A DNA stretch of 64,000 nucleotides from JBCBWG01 sp039186015 (GTDB taxonomy: Bacteria; Pseudomonadota; Alphaproteobacteria; Rhizobiales; Hyphomicrobiaceae): positions 20,169-84,168 of the forward strand of contig JBCDAH010000001.1 of assembly GCA_039186015.1 (NCBI GenBank), given 5' to 3'. The position numbers were made by a program, and so were the translations under genes. Positions 27,325 to 35,657 of the stretch are shown here, piece after piece; positions within the stretch are counted from its first letter, which is position 1, and each line of letters opens with the position of its first letter. Under the pieces are notes generated by a model. It was not told the DNA's origin. It searched no databases and worked only from the letters and a program-made list of their open reading frames with translations.

Positions 27325-27648
27325 TCATTTCACCTTCGGTTTGACCTTCGCAAAGTATGCCGCCAACGCCGCCATCTCGGCATCACCCAGGCCCGCCGCA
27401 ATCGTTTGCATGACACGGTTCTCGCGCTCTTTCGTCTTGTAAGAAACCAAGACGGCCACGAACGCCTCCTCGGGCCAGCCCGTAATGTCTGGAATATTGG
27501 TCTCTGTACCATCCACCCGATGGCACGTGACGCACTCGTTCGCGAGGTACTCTCCGTAGGCGCTGTCGCCAGCATGCAGATCACTGACGATTGCGCATGC
27601 TAAGACTACGATCAGAAGATTGCAAACGATGATCACTTTACCATTCAT
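27325..27648 (-). CDS. Small monoheme cytochrome c (FccA/SoxE-like)
   Basis: About 107 residues. A signal peptide (MNGKVIIVCN to LHAGD) is followed by a single heme c site, CVTCH at 39-43, and a likely methionine ligand in the later NRVMQTIAAGLGDAEM segment. Its position just upstream of fccB on the same strand makes it the expected heme subunit of flavocytochrome c. It has one heme, like the FccA of green sulfur bacteria, whereas the SoxE of Paracoccus is described as diheme. The start is chosen at the signal peptide; the longer frame upstream looks non-coding. Confidence 0.88.
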   Translation of the reverse strand: MNGKVIIVCNLLIVVLACAIVSDLHAGDSAYGEYLANECVTCHRVDGTETNIPDITGWPEEAFVAVLVSYKTKERENRVMQTIAAGLGDAEMAALAAYFAKVKPKVK

Positions 27649-27764
27649 ACATTCAGATAATGCTATTTGAAATTGAATTGCAATCGCCCAAGAGCCGTAA
27701 AAGGTATTTTGGCAGACTCGCGATTTGGCAATGCGACCCCACAAGAAGCAGGGAGACGCCGTCG

Positions 27765-28853
27765 TCAGCTGCGCGGCATGACCAACAGCCCCAGCCATTC
27801 GCGAACCGATCCGGACAAGAGATAACTCAGGCCGAGCCAGGCGCCAAACCAGATTGCGGCAAGTACAATTGGCGCCGAAAGCGTGAGCGCTGAAACGGCT
27901 GTCAAACCCTGGCCGATCGTGCAACCGAGCGCGTACATGCCACCCGTCCCCATCAACACGCCGCCAATGATCTGACGGCGCGCTTCAACGGCATCGTCGG
28001 CGGCTTCCCAGCGCCATTCCTTGCGCGCAACGGCGGCCAGGCCGGACCCCAACAACACCCCGACAACGGACCCGATTCCGAAACCGATCGTCGATCCGGA
28101 CGACGTCATGACATACATCACCGACGCGCCCAGCGGCTGCACGAACGAGAACGACACGACGGCCTGCGGCTCAAATGCGTCTTGCGACAGCCAACCCGTA
28201 GCAACCCAGCCGAAGGCAATGATCGCACCGACAAAAATCCCCCATAGCAGCAATTGCCGGCGTTCTCGAAACGCCCGATCCGATAGCACCCACGCGACAA
28301 GCAAGATGCTCACGCCGGCGGCGACCGTCCAAGGCGGTATGCCGGCCAAAGCAAAAAGGATCTGGTCGACACGCGGGTCGGACAACAGCGGGTGCGTTGC
28401 CGCAAAGGGATCGAACAACCATACCCGGAGTTGGGCCGTCGGACCGGCGGCCGCCATGTAGGCGGAAATGCCCGTAACCAAGAAGACGACAAAGAACTTC
28501 AGGTCGCCGCCGCCCATGCGGACGACGGTCCCGAATGCGCATGTGCCGACGAGGGCCATGCCGAAGCCGAACATCAAGCCGCCAACCAACAGCAGCAGCA
28601 GATTGAACGGCCGCTGAACGTAAAAACTCTGTCCGATATCAATCAGGCCTGCGCCGCCAGCAAGCTGGGTCAGACCGATCGCGACGGCCATCGCAAGAAC
28701 CCACATCCGCCAACGCCACGTGTTGCCGCCGAATAGAACGTCCTCGATTGCAGCCAGCGTACAAAACTTGCCGAACCGCGCCGCCGCTCCGAGAGCTACG
28801 CCACCGATCAGGCCGAAAAACGCCGCCACATGGCCTGGCAGGTTCCACTCCAC
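27765..28853 (-). CDS. soxT: YeeE/YedE family membrane protein (SoxT-like thiosulfate/sulfur transporter)
   Basis: A 362-residue, highly hydrophobic protein with roughly nine to ten membrane segments. It has two YeeE/YedE repeats, each with a glycine-rich helix around a cysteine: LVGGLMFGFGMALVGTCAFGTVVRMGGG and GGVLMGTGGMYALGCTIGQGLTA. These cysteines conduct thiosulfate or other sulfur compounds in the family. It lies between soxR and fccAB, the usual place of soxT. The start GTG at 28853 has AGGGAG upstream. A GTG nine codons earlier is possible. Confidence 0.88.
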   Translation of the reverse strand: MEWNLPGHVAAFFGLIGGVALGAAARFGKFCTLAAIEDVLFGGNTWRWRMWVLAMAVAIGLTQLAGGAGLIDIGQSFYVQRPFNLLLLLVGGLMFGFGMALVGTCAFGTVVRMGGGDLKFFVVFLVTGISAYMAAAGPTAQLRVWLFDPFAATHPLLSDPRVDQILFALAGIPPWTVAAGVSILLVAWVLSDRAFRERRQLLLWGIFVGAIIAFGWVATGWLSQDAFEPQAVVSFSFVQPLGASVMYVMTSSGSTIGFGIGSVVGVLLGSGLAAVARKEWRWEAADDAVEARRQIIGGVLMGTGGMYALGCTIGQGLTAVSALTLSAPIVLAAIWFGAWLGLSYLLSGSVREWLGLLVMPRS

Positions 28854-28935
28854 CCGCGATCTCCCTTGTTCGCAGTGCACCGTGGACCGGATGTTGAGAC
28901 CCGTGATTGCTCGTTGTCGTTACCGGATGACAGGG

Positions 28936-29280
28936 TCAGGCCTCCGGCTTGCAGAACATGTCGTAGACTTGTTCGATCATGACACGCGCGCGGGGATCCG
29001 CAATCGAATAGTAGATCAGCTTGCCTTCCCGCCGTGCTTCGATGATCCGCTCTGCACGCAGCCTGGCAAGCTGTTGGGAAACGGTCGGCTGTCGCAACGA
29101 CAGCAGTCCTTCCAGTTCGGTCACGGATTTCTCGCCCGTGGCGAGGTAGCACAGGATCATCAGTCGGGCTTCGTGCGCGAGCGCTTTGAGGAACTCAGTC
29201 GCACGCTTGGCGTTCTCGGCCATATCGTCGAGCTGTTCGCCGTCCTCGAAGTAGGATCTGCTCGGAAGTGGCACCGTCAC
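28936..29280 (-). CDS. soxR: ArsR-family sulfur-responsive repressor (SoxR/SqrR/BigR type)
   Basis: A 114-residue winged-helix regulator. The recognition helix is in LSLRQPTVSQQLARLRAE. It has two cysteines, Cys44 in MILCYLATGE and Cys110 near the C-terminus, 66 residues apart. That is the same spacing as the pair that forms a tetrasulfide in SqrR of Rhodobacter capsulatus (Cys41 and Cys107). It should repress sox genes until persulfide or polysulfide modifies it. It is the second gene of the minus-strand unit, after soxS. Two likely operators lie upstream of soxV and soxX. Confidence 0.92.
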   Translation of the reverse strand: MTVPLPSRSYFEDGEQLDDMAENAKRATEFLKALAHEARLMILCYLATGEKSVTELEGLLSLRQPTVSQQLARLRAERIIEARREGKLIYYSIADPRARVMIEQVYDMFCKPEA

Positions 29281-29302
29281 GTGTCCTTATCAATCAACCG
29301 CA

Positions 29303-29698
29303 TCAGCCGTCGGTTTTCGGCGATCTCAGTTTCGCAAGCAACTGGCCGAGTAACGGGAAGAAGAAATCTGCACCGGGATATCCCCGAATGCGCCCGACCT
29401 CTCGCCCATTCTGGACCAGTACAAATGTGGGCGTGAAGTTGCCCTTACGCAAAAAACCGTAGGATGCAGGCAACGGATCGTGGATGTTCAGCCGGCGCAA
29501 CGGCGCACGTCGGCCTTCCTCAGTCTTATGGTAAATCCCACCAATATCCTCGTTCCACTGTTCGCACCAATAACACCCATCCTCTTCCAGCATCAGCAGT
29601 TCGGGCCCGCTGGATCGGACGTCGCCTGCGACCGCCAGCACGGCCGTACAAATGAGAACAAGAGAGCTGAGGGCGAGCCTTCGCATATACATCGCCAT
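29303..29698 (-). CDS. soxS: Periplasmic thioredoxin-like protein SoxS
   Basis: About 131 residues. A signal peptide (MYMRRLALSSL to VAGD) precedes a thioredoxin fold with CYWC at 42-45 and a later TPTFVLVQNG cis-proline loop. The SoxS protein of Paracoccus is a thiol-disulfide reductant that reactivates the SoxYZ carrier. It lies directly upstream of soxR on the same strand (23 bp) and is divergent from soxV. The start is taken at M27 of a longer frame because GGAT lies about eight bases upstream. Confidence 0.85.
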   Translation of the reverse strand: MAMYMRRLALSSLVLICTAVLAVAGDVRSSGPELLMLEEDGCYWCEQWNEDIGGIYHKTEEGRRAPLRRLNIHDPLPASYGFLRKGNFTPTFVLVQNGREVGRIRGYPGADFFFPLLGQLLAKLRSPKTDG

Positions 29699-29874
29699 TG
29701 TTCCGATCCGATTCACATTTCCGGCGCAGCTCTGCCCGACTGTGAAGTGCGCCGCAGCCGCCACCCGCCATCTCAAATGATAGAGCGATTGAAGCCCAAT
29801 TGGCCCTCATTCTTTGGTTACCGCGATCGTTCCGTGCCGTCACCAGCGAACGACGCATTGCGCTTCCCTGACAT

Positions 29875-29890
29875 ATTAGGATAAACGAAT
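29875..29890. promoter_or_regulatory. Candidate SoxR operator in the soxS-soxV divergent region
   Basis: ATTA at 29875-29878, eight bases, then GAAT at 29887-29890. The arms extend to ATATTA/GAATAT, five of six palindromic pairs. It lies about 41 bp before the soxV start and 177 bp before soxS. A second site of the same form lies before soxX. I recall ATTC-N8-GAAT as the SqrR-type site, so this is an inference from memory plus sequence. Confidence 0.65.
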
Positions 29891-29931
29891 ATAAGGCGTC
29901 GATCACAAAACTGTCGCCAGGGGAAGCGCGC

Positions 29932-30669
29932 GTGGATCTCAACATCACGTTTTTTGGGGCTTTTTTCGCAGGGCTGATCTCGTTCGTCTCGCCGTGTGTC
30001 CTGCCTCTTGTTCCACCTTATCTCTGTTTTCTTGCCGGCGTCTCGTTCGAGGAGCTGTCCACATCACAGAACACGACGGCAACGCGCGCGCGGATCGTGC
30101 TGAGTTCGATTTTCTTTGTGCTCGGCTTTGCAACGGTGTTTGTTGCCTTGGGCGCGACGGCGTCGTCCATCGGTCAGCTTGTGACCGAGTATCTCGATAG
30201 CCTGGCCGTCGTTGCCGGGGCGTTGATCTTTGTGATGGGTCTGCACTTCACAGGCCTGTTGCGACTATCGCTGCTCTACCAGGAGGCTCGGGTCCACGTT
30301 GAGCGCAAACCCGTCGGTCCGCTTGGTGCCTATGCCGTGGGACTTGCCTTCGCGTTCGGTTGGACGCCATGCGTCGGCCCGGTTCTGGCAGCGATTCTGT
30401 TTGCTGCAGGCGCACAGGATTCCGTCGGACAAGGTGCGATGCTGCTCGCGGCATACGCGGGTGGGATCGGCATTCCGTTCATTTTGGCGGCCGTATTCGC
30501 TGGGGCGTTTCTCGGCGCACTCCAGCGATTTCGCAAGCACTTGGGAACCGTTGAAAAGGTCATGGGCGTTCTGTTGATGATCACGGGCGTGCTGTTCATG
30601 TTTGGCCAGATGCGCCACATCGCAACGTTTCTACTCGAGACGTTCCCCAGCCTCGGCCAGTTCGGTTGA
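29932..30669 (+). CDS. soxV: CcdA-family membrane thiol transporter SoxV
   Basis: A 245-residue membrane protein with six helices. The two redox cysteines are in SFVSPCVLPLVPPYL and AFGWTPCVGPVLAAI, the standard CcdA/DsbD-beta motifs. It carries reducing power from cytoplasmic thioredoxin to SoxW in the periplasm, keeping the SoxYZ carrier active. It starts with GTG at 29932 with GGGGAAG upstream. It is the first gene of the plus-strand sox unit, divergent from soxS. Confidence 0.93.
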   Translation: MDLNITFFGAFFAGLISFVSPCVLPLVPPYLCFLAGVSFEELSTSQNTTATRARIVLSSIFFVLGFATVFVALGATASSIGQLVTEYLDSLAVVAGALIFVMGLHFTGLLRLSLLYQEARVHVERKPVGPLGAYAVGLAFAFGWTPCVGPVLAAILFAAGAQDSVGQGAMLLAAYAGGIGIPFILAAVFAGAFLGALQRFRKHLGTVEKVMGVLLMITGVLFMFGQMRHIATFLLETFPSLGQFG

Positions 30670-30720
30670 GGGGGCATCTCGATCACCGGCAACACAGCCG
30701 AACAAACAGGAGTACAGCTT

Positions 30721-31302
30721 ATGGTGAAACGATTCGGGCTCTACCTGTTCGCTGTCACGATTGCGCTCGCAACGACGGTGCGGGCCGCCGATGTCGGCGA
30801 AGACGGGCTGCACAAGCAATCGTGGTTCGCGGTGACCTTCAAAGACATCCGTGAAGACATCGAAACCGCGCGTGATGAGGGCAAACGCTTGCTCATCCTT
30901 ATCGAACAGCGCGGCTGCATTTATTGCCAGCGGCTCCACGAGAAGGTGCTCTCAGACGACACGGTCGCTTCGTACATGAAAGCCAACTTCAAAGTCGTAC
31001 AGTTCAACATGTTCGGCGACGAAGAGGTCACGGATCTCGATGGTAAGTCGCTGACGGAAAAAACAGCGGCTCGGAAATGGGGGCTCAACTTCACACCCAC
31101 GATGCTCTTCCTGCCGGAAACAGCGCCCAAAGCCGGCACGGCCAAGACCGCGGCCGTCGCCGTGATGCCCGGCGCGTTTGGAAAATGGACAACGCTCCAC
31201 ATGCTGCAGTGGGTTCGTGAGAAAGGCTACAAGACGGATGAGCCATTCCAAAAGTACCACGCGCGCAAGCTGAACGAAGCCAGAGCTGCCGGAAAATTCT
31301 AG
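30721..31302 (+). CDS. soxW: Periplasmic thioredoxin SoxW
   Basis: A 193-residue protein with an N-terminal signal sequence (MVKRFGLYLFAVTIALATTVRAA) and a thioredoxin fold with CIYC at residues 66-69, followed by NFTPTMLFLP as the cis-proline loop. It takes electrons from SoxV. It follows soxV by 51 bp and should be co-transcribed with it. A separate site and promoter region of 161 bp lies between it and soxX. Confidence 0.92.
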   Translation: MVKRFGLYLFAVTIALATTVRAADVGEDGLHKQSWFAVTFKDIREDIETARDEGKRLLILIEQRGCIYCQRLHEKVLSDDTVASYMKANFKVVQFNMFGDEEVTDLDGKSLTEKTAARKWGLNFTPTMLFLPETAPKAGTAKTAAVAVMPGAFGKWTTLHMLQWVREKGYKTDEPFQKYHARKLNEARAAGKF

Positions 31303-31375
31303 GAAATGGCAGCTCGCACATCTGGTCAGAACACCACCAGTTCAGCGCCGCAGCAAACGTACGGCGGCGCAGCAT

Positions 31376-31391
31376 ATTCAATTATCCGAAT
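31376..31391. promoter_or_regulatory. Candidate SoxR operator upstream of soxX
   Basis: ATTC at 31376-31379, eight bases, then GAAT at 31388-31391, a perfect ATTC-N8-GAAT palindrome. The arms extend to ATATTC/GAATTT. It is 73 bp before the soxX ATG, in the position of a promoter for the soxXYZAB core. It matches the candidate before soxV. Confidence 0.7.
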
Positions 31392-31463
31392 TTATTATTG
31401 CGATCGTCGCAGGTCACGCTACGGTATGGTGCGATAACGAGATTAGACAAGGGGGAAGCGTTC

Positions 31464-31928
31464 ATGCGCCCAGTGAGCATGGTGGCTTCAGCAACTGCCG
31501 CACTTGCATTCTTGGTTTCGACCGCTCTGGCCGGGCCTGTATCACCGGATGACGTCAAGATTGTTGACGGCGTTTTGGAAAAATCTCTGACGGGCCAACC
31601 GGGCGATCCAGCCAAGGGACGTCAATGGGCGAAGAACAGGAGACTGGGCAACTGTCTCGCCTGCCACGTCAACTCGGACATGAAGGAAGAGCAGTTCCAC
31701 GGCGAAGTGGGGCCGACCCTCGACGGCGTCGCGGACCGCTATGACATTCCAACGTTGCGGGCGATGCTCGTAAACAGCAAGGCCGTGTTTGGCGACGAAA
31801 CCATTATGCCGGCGTTCTATCGCGCGACAGGCTTCTTCCGGAACGCCGACAAGTTCAAAGGCAAAACGATACTCACTGCACAGCAAGTCGAAGATGTTCT
31901 TGCATACCTCGTAACCCTGAAAGACTAG
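31464..31928 (+). CDS. soxX: SoxX, monoheme cytochrome c subunit of SoxAX
   Basis: About 154 residues with a signal peptide (MRPVSMVASATAALAFLVSTALA) and heme c site CLACH at 64-68. The methionine ligand is probably Met115 in DETIMPAFYR. SoxAX joins thiosulfate to the SoxYZ cysteine, and this subunit receives the electrons. GGGGGAAG precedes the ATG at 31464. It is the first gene of the XYZAB series. Confidence 0.94.
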   Translation: MRPVSMVASATAALAFLVSTALAGPVSPDDVKIVDGVLEKSLTGQPGDPAKGRQWAKNRRLGNCLACHVNSDMKEEQFHGEVGPTLDGVADRYDIPTLRAMLVNSKAVFGDETIMPAFYRATGFFRNADKFKGKTILTAQQVEDVLAYLVTLKD

Positions 31929-32003
31929 GCGAATCTGGCGGAAAGACTGACAGGTCCGCGCCGCCGGCTTACGAACCTGTCCCTGGATCTGAAGGAGACA
32001 TCA

Positions 32004-32456
32004 ATGGACACCACTCGCCGTGAAGCTCTCGCCGTAGGTATCGGCGCAGTTGCTGCGCTTACGCTTGCGCCCGTTGTGCCGGCGCTCGCCAGTGCCAATG
32101 CCGTTGACGATGCCATTGCAAAATTCGCAGGCGGCAAGAAGCCAACCGCCGGCAAAGTTGCGGTCAGCGCTCCGGAGATCGCCGAGAACGGCAACACCGT
32201 TCCGATCGCGATCGAGGTCGAAAGCCCGATGACGGAACAGGATCACGTCACGGACGTTTTGATTTTGGCTGACGGAAACCCGAACCCGGATGTTGCCACG
32301 TTCCACTTCACGCCCATGAGCGGCATGGCAGCAGCGTCCACACGCATTCGTCTCGCCAAAACGCAAAATGTCATTGCGGTGGCAAAGATGAGCGATGGCT
32401 CCGTCTTCATGGACAAGAAAACGATCAAAGTCACGATCGGCGGTTGCGGCGGCTAA
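32004..32456 (+). CDS. soxY: SoxY sulfur carrier subunit
   Basis: A 150-residue protein with a twin-arginine-like signal (TTRREALAVGIGAVA). It ends in the conserved GGCGG, whose Cys148 carries the sulfur intermediate in thiosulfate oxidation. The family segment ETNTFHF is seen as VATFHFTPMSGMA. It pairs with SoxZ, whose gene begins 55 bp later, and is exported with it by the Tat system. GAAGGAG lies before the start. Confidence 0.95.
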   Translation: MDTTRREALAVGIGAVAALTLAPVVPALASANAVDDAIAKFAGGKKPTAGKVAVSAPEIAENGNTVPIAIEVESPMTEQDHVTDVLILADGNPNPDVATFHFTPMSGMAAASTRIRLAKTQNVIAVAKMSDGSVFMDKKTIKVTIGGCGG

Positions 32457-32510
32457 GGACCCGTCAGAACAGCAACGTCCGCATCACGAAATTGGAAAGG
32501 ATATCCGATC

Positions 32511-32843
32511 ATGGCAAAGATCCGCCCCCGCGTGAAAGTACCTCGCAGTGCTTCGAAAGGTGACGTGATTGAGATCAAGACACTGATCAATCACAAAATG
32601 GAAACCGGGCAGCGCAAGGACCGTAAGACGGGAGAGAAAATCCCGCGCAAGATCATCAACAAGTTCAGCGCGGCGTTTAACGGCAAAACGTTCTTTGAAA
32701 CGGACATCGATCCTGCCGTTTCGGCCAACCCGTACATTCAGTTCCACGCAAAGGTTATGGAAGCCGGCACGTTCAAGTTCAGCTGGGTCGACGATGACGG
32801 CACCGTCTACACGACGGAAAAGAAAATAAAGTTGGACGGCTGA
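32511..32843 (+). CDS. soxZ: SoxZ partner of the sulfur carrier
   Basis: A 110-residue beta-sandwich protein with no signal peptide, as usual for SoxZ, which is exported bound to SoxY. It begins IRPRVKVPRSASKGDVIEIKTLI, and ISxFxxxxN-type segments follow (here INKFSAAFNG). It has no cysteine, in line with the family. It lies between soxY and soxA and is clearly part of the operon. Confidence 0.95.
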   Translation: MAKIRPRVKVPRSASKGDVIEIKTLINHKMETGQRKDRKTGEKIPRKIINKFSAAFNGKTFFETDIDPAVSANPYIQFHAKVMEAGTFKFSWVDDDGTVYTTEKKIKLDG

Positions 32844-32891
32844 TCGGCGCAGAAGCGATCGGCCGGAGGAAACGAACAGGCAGGACGAACT

Positions 32892-33761
32892 ATGACTGGT
32901 ACGCACTCAGGCCTTTGTGCGGGAATTGCAGCTTGCACGGCTATTCTCGGTGGTCTGGCACTCGCCTCAACAGCGAGCGCCGACCCCAACGAAAACAAGC
33001 TTGTCATTGAAGGCACCGAAATCAAAACCGATGTCGCGGCGCCGAAGGAGTCTCCTTTTGATCGGCTCTACTCTGGCTGGCGGTTCCGCAACCCGGCCAC
33101 CCAGGCCATGCAAATGGACGATTTTGAAAATCCTGCCTTTTCGACTGTGGAGGTTGGTGAAGCGGAATGGAGTAAGGTCGACGGCACGGAAGGCAAGTCG
33201 TGTGCATCCTGCCATAACGATGCCGCCGACAGCATGAAAGGCGTGCGTGCCGGCTATCCCAAATGGAACGCCAAAGCCGGCAAGCCGCGGTCTCTGCAAC
33301 ATCAGATCAATGCGTGCCGCGAAACCAACATGGGCGCCAAACCGTGGAAGTGGGAAAGCGACCAGATGCTGGGCATGACGGCGTTCGTCGGCCTGCAGTC
33401 ACGTGGTATGCCCGTGAAGGTCCAAATTGATGGCCCGATGAAAGCCTGGCACGACAAGGGCAAGAAGATCTACTACACGCGCGTTGGGCAGCTCGATATG
33501 TCGTGCGCGAATTGCCATGAGGACAACACCGGCAAGATGATCCGCGCGGACCATCTCAGCCAGGGCCACGTTAACGGCTTTCCGCTCTATCGTTCCAAGT
33601 GGCAGAAAATCGGTTCCATGCATCGCCGTTTCACGGGCTGCATGAGGAACATTCGTGCGACGCCATACAAGCGCGGCAGCGATGAGTTTGTCGCCCTGGA
33701 ACTCTACGTGGCTTCACGCGGGATGGGGCTCTCGGTCGAAACGCCCGCCGTTCGCCAATAG
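32892..33761 (+). CDS. soxA: SoxA, diheme cytochrome c subunit of SoxAX
   Basis: A 289-residue protein with signal peptide (to about residue 30). It has two heme sites, CASCH at 104-108 and CANCH at 205-209, so it is the diheme type of Paracoccus and Rhodovulum rather than the single-heme type. Cys250 in RRFTGCMRNIRA is the position of the active-site cysteine that ligates the second heme and is modified to a persulfide. Cys142 may be part of a disulfide. It makes the thiosulfate-carrier conjugate together with SoxX. Confidence 0.95.
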   Translation: MTGTHSGLCAGIAACTAILGGLALASTASADPNENKLVIEGTEIKTDVAAPKESPFDRLYSGWRFRNPATQAMQMDDFENPAFSTVEVGEAEWSKVDGTEGKSCASCHNDAADSMKGVRAGYPKWNAKAGKPRSLQHQINACRETNMGAKPWKWESDQMLGMTAFVGLQSRGMPVKVQIDGPMKAWHDKGKKIYYTRVGQLDMSCANCHEDNTGKMIRADHLSQGHVNGFPLYRSKWQKIGSMHRRFTGCMRNIRATPYKRGSDEFVALELYVASRGMGLSVETPAVRQ

Positions 33762-33886
33762 CCTCGTAAGACAACGGCCGGCGCACTGAAGAATGCGATG
33801 CCCGGCCAACCTCGAAGCAAACCTATCGCGCGCATCAAAAGCGCGATTGTTCGGCCGCGCCGCAGGCCGTCACAGGAGACGTGCGC

Positions 33887-35581
33887 ATGATTTCCCGACG
33901 TGACTTTCTCCAAGCCGCCGTTGCGGCCGGCGCGATCGTCGGCGGTGCGGGAACGGGGTCTTGGCAAGCACGCGCGGCGCGCCAGGCGCTGATGTCCCAG
34001 GACGACCTGCTGCAGTTCGAGACAACTGGCAATGTCACACTGGTCCACATTACGGACCTTCATGCGCAGCTGATGCCGGTCTATTTCCGCGAGCCATCGA
34101 TCAACATCGGCGTCGGCGAAGCTGCGGGACAACCGCCGCACCTCACCGGCCAGGACTTCCTGAAGCATTACGGCCTGAAGCCGAAAACACCCGAAGCCTA
34201 CGCACTATCGTCGGTCGACTTCGCAGCGCTCGCGAAGGACTATGGCAAGCTTGGCGGCTACGATCGCATCGCAACGGTCCTCAATGCGATCCGGTCTGAG
34301 CGCGGCGACCGCATGCTGTTTCTGGATGGCGGTGACACCTGGCAGGGCAGCTACACGTCGCTCAAGACCAAGGGCGCCGACATGGTCACGGCGATGAATG
34401 CGTTGAAGCCCGACGCGATGACGGCGCATTGGGAATTCACCTACGGCGCCGACCGCGTAAAGGAAATCGTCGAAGAGCTGCCGTTCGCGTTCCTTGGCGG
34501 AAACATCTTCGATGCCGAGTGGGATGAGCCGGCCTACGACTCGACCAAAATGTTTGAGCGCGGCGGCGTGAAGATCGCCGTCATCGGTCAGGCGTTTCCC
34601 TATCTGCCGATTGCCAATCCACGCTGGATGTTCCCGAACCTGTCGTTCGGCGTGCGCGAAGAGCAATTGCAAAAGAATGTCGAGACGGCCCGCGCGGACG
34701 GAGCCCAGCTTGTCGTCCTCCTCTCGCACAACGGCTTTGACGTGGACCGCAAGGTTGCGTCGCGCGTCAAAGGGATCGACGTGATTTTGACGGGCCATAC
34801 GCACGACGCGCTGCCTGAGCCACTCCTGGTCGGCAAGACGTTGTTGATCGCTAGCGGATCGAGCGGCAAGTTCCTCTCCCGCCTTGACCTCGACGTCGGC
34901 CCAAGCGGTCTCAAGGGCTACACCTATAAACTGATCCCGATGTTCTCAGACGTCATCAAGCCCGATGCCGACGCGACTGCGCTCGTCGAAAAACTCCGCG
35001 CGCCACACAAGGCTGAACTCGAGCGCGTGCTTGGCAAAACGGACTCGCTGCTCTATCGGCGCGGCAATTTCAACGGCACTTTCGACGATCTGATTTGTGA
35101 TGCGTTGCTCGAAGAGCGCGAAGCTGACGTCGCACTCTCGCCTGGCTTCCGCTGGGGCACGTCTCTGCTGCCCGGCCAGGATATTACGGTCGACGATCTC
35201 TTCAACGCCACCGGTATGACGTATCCGTCCGCTTACCGGTCGGAAATGACCGGCAAGATGCTGAAGGACATTCTCGAAGACGTCGCGGACAATCTGTTCA
35301 ATCCCGATCCGTACTATCAGCAAGGTGGCGACATGGTTCGCGTCGGCGGCATGGGTTACGCCATCGACATTAACAAACCCATGGGCCAACGCATTTCGAG
35401 CATGACCCTCCTGAAGGACGGGTCTGCAATTGATCCTGCAAAGACCTACGTCGTGTCCGGATGGGCCTCCGTGAATGAGGCAACCAAGGGCCCGCCGATT
35501 TGGGATGTCGTGTCGAACTACATCACGCGTAAAAAAGTGATTTCACTCAAGCCGAACCGCTCAGTGAAAGTGACAACGTAA
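33887..35581 (+). CDS. soxB: SoxB thiosulfohydrolase
   Basis: About 564 residues. A twin-arginine signal (SRRDFLQAAVAAG) precedes a 5'-nucleotidase-like metallophosphoesterase fold. Metal-site segments are HITDLHAQLMPVY, DGGDTWQGS, HWEFTYGADRV, LSHNGFDVDRKVA and LTGHTHD. It hydrolyses the terminal sulfonate of the carrier-bound intermediate to sulfate, using a dinuclear manganese centre. AGGAG eight bases before the ATG at 33887 selects this start over the GTG two codons before. It is the last gene of the first sox plus-strand run. Confidence 0.95.
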   Translation: MISRRDFLQAAVAAGAIVGGAGTGSWQARAARQALMSQDDLLQFETTGNVTLVHITDLHAQLMPVYFREPSINIGVGEAAGQPPHLTGQDFLKHYGLKPKTPEAYALSSVDFAALAKDYGKLGGYDRIATVLNAIRSERGDRMLFLDGGDTWQGSYTSLKTKGADMVTAMNALKPDAMTAHWEFTYGADRVKEIVEELPFAFLGGNIFDAEWDEPAYDSTKMFERGGVKIAVIGQAFPYLPIANPRWMFPNLSFGVREEQLQKNVETARADGAQLVVLLSHNGFDVDRKVASRVKGIDVILTGHTHDALPEPLLVGKTLLIASGSSGKFLSRLDLDVGPSGLKGYTYKLIPMFSDVIKPDADATALVEKLRAPHKAELERVLGKTDSLLYRRGNFNGTFDDLICDALLEEREADVALSPGFRWGTSLLPGQDITVDDLFNATGMTYPSAYRSEMTGKMLKDILEDVADNLFNPDPYYQQGGDMVRVGGMGYAIDINKPMGQRISSMTLLKDGSAIDPAKTYVVSGWASVNEATKGPPIWDVVSNYITRKKVISLKPNRSVKVTT

Positions 35582-35612
35582 GTACGACGACGCACGGCAG
35601 GTGCAGTCGTAC
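35582..35612. terminator. Stem-loop between soxB and the convergent beta-propeller gene
   Basis: GTACGAC at 35582-35588 pairs with GTCGTAC at 35606-35612, and GCAC/GTGC inside it can form a second stem. It follows soxB directly and faces the end of the minus-strand gene at 35658. It lacks a clear T run, so it is a likely but unproven bidirectional terminator. Confidence 0.6.
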
Positions 35613-35657
35613 CACTTTGACTCTGCGCGGCCCCAAACCGTCCCAGCACCGACACAC

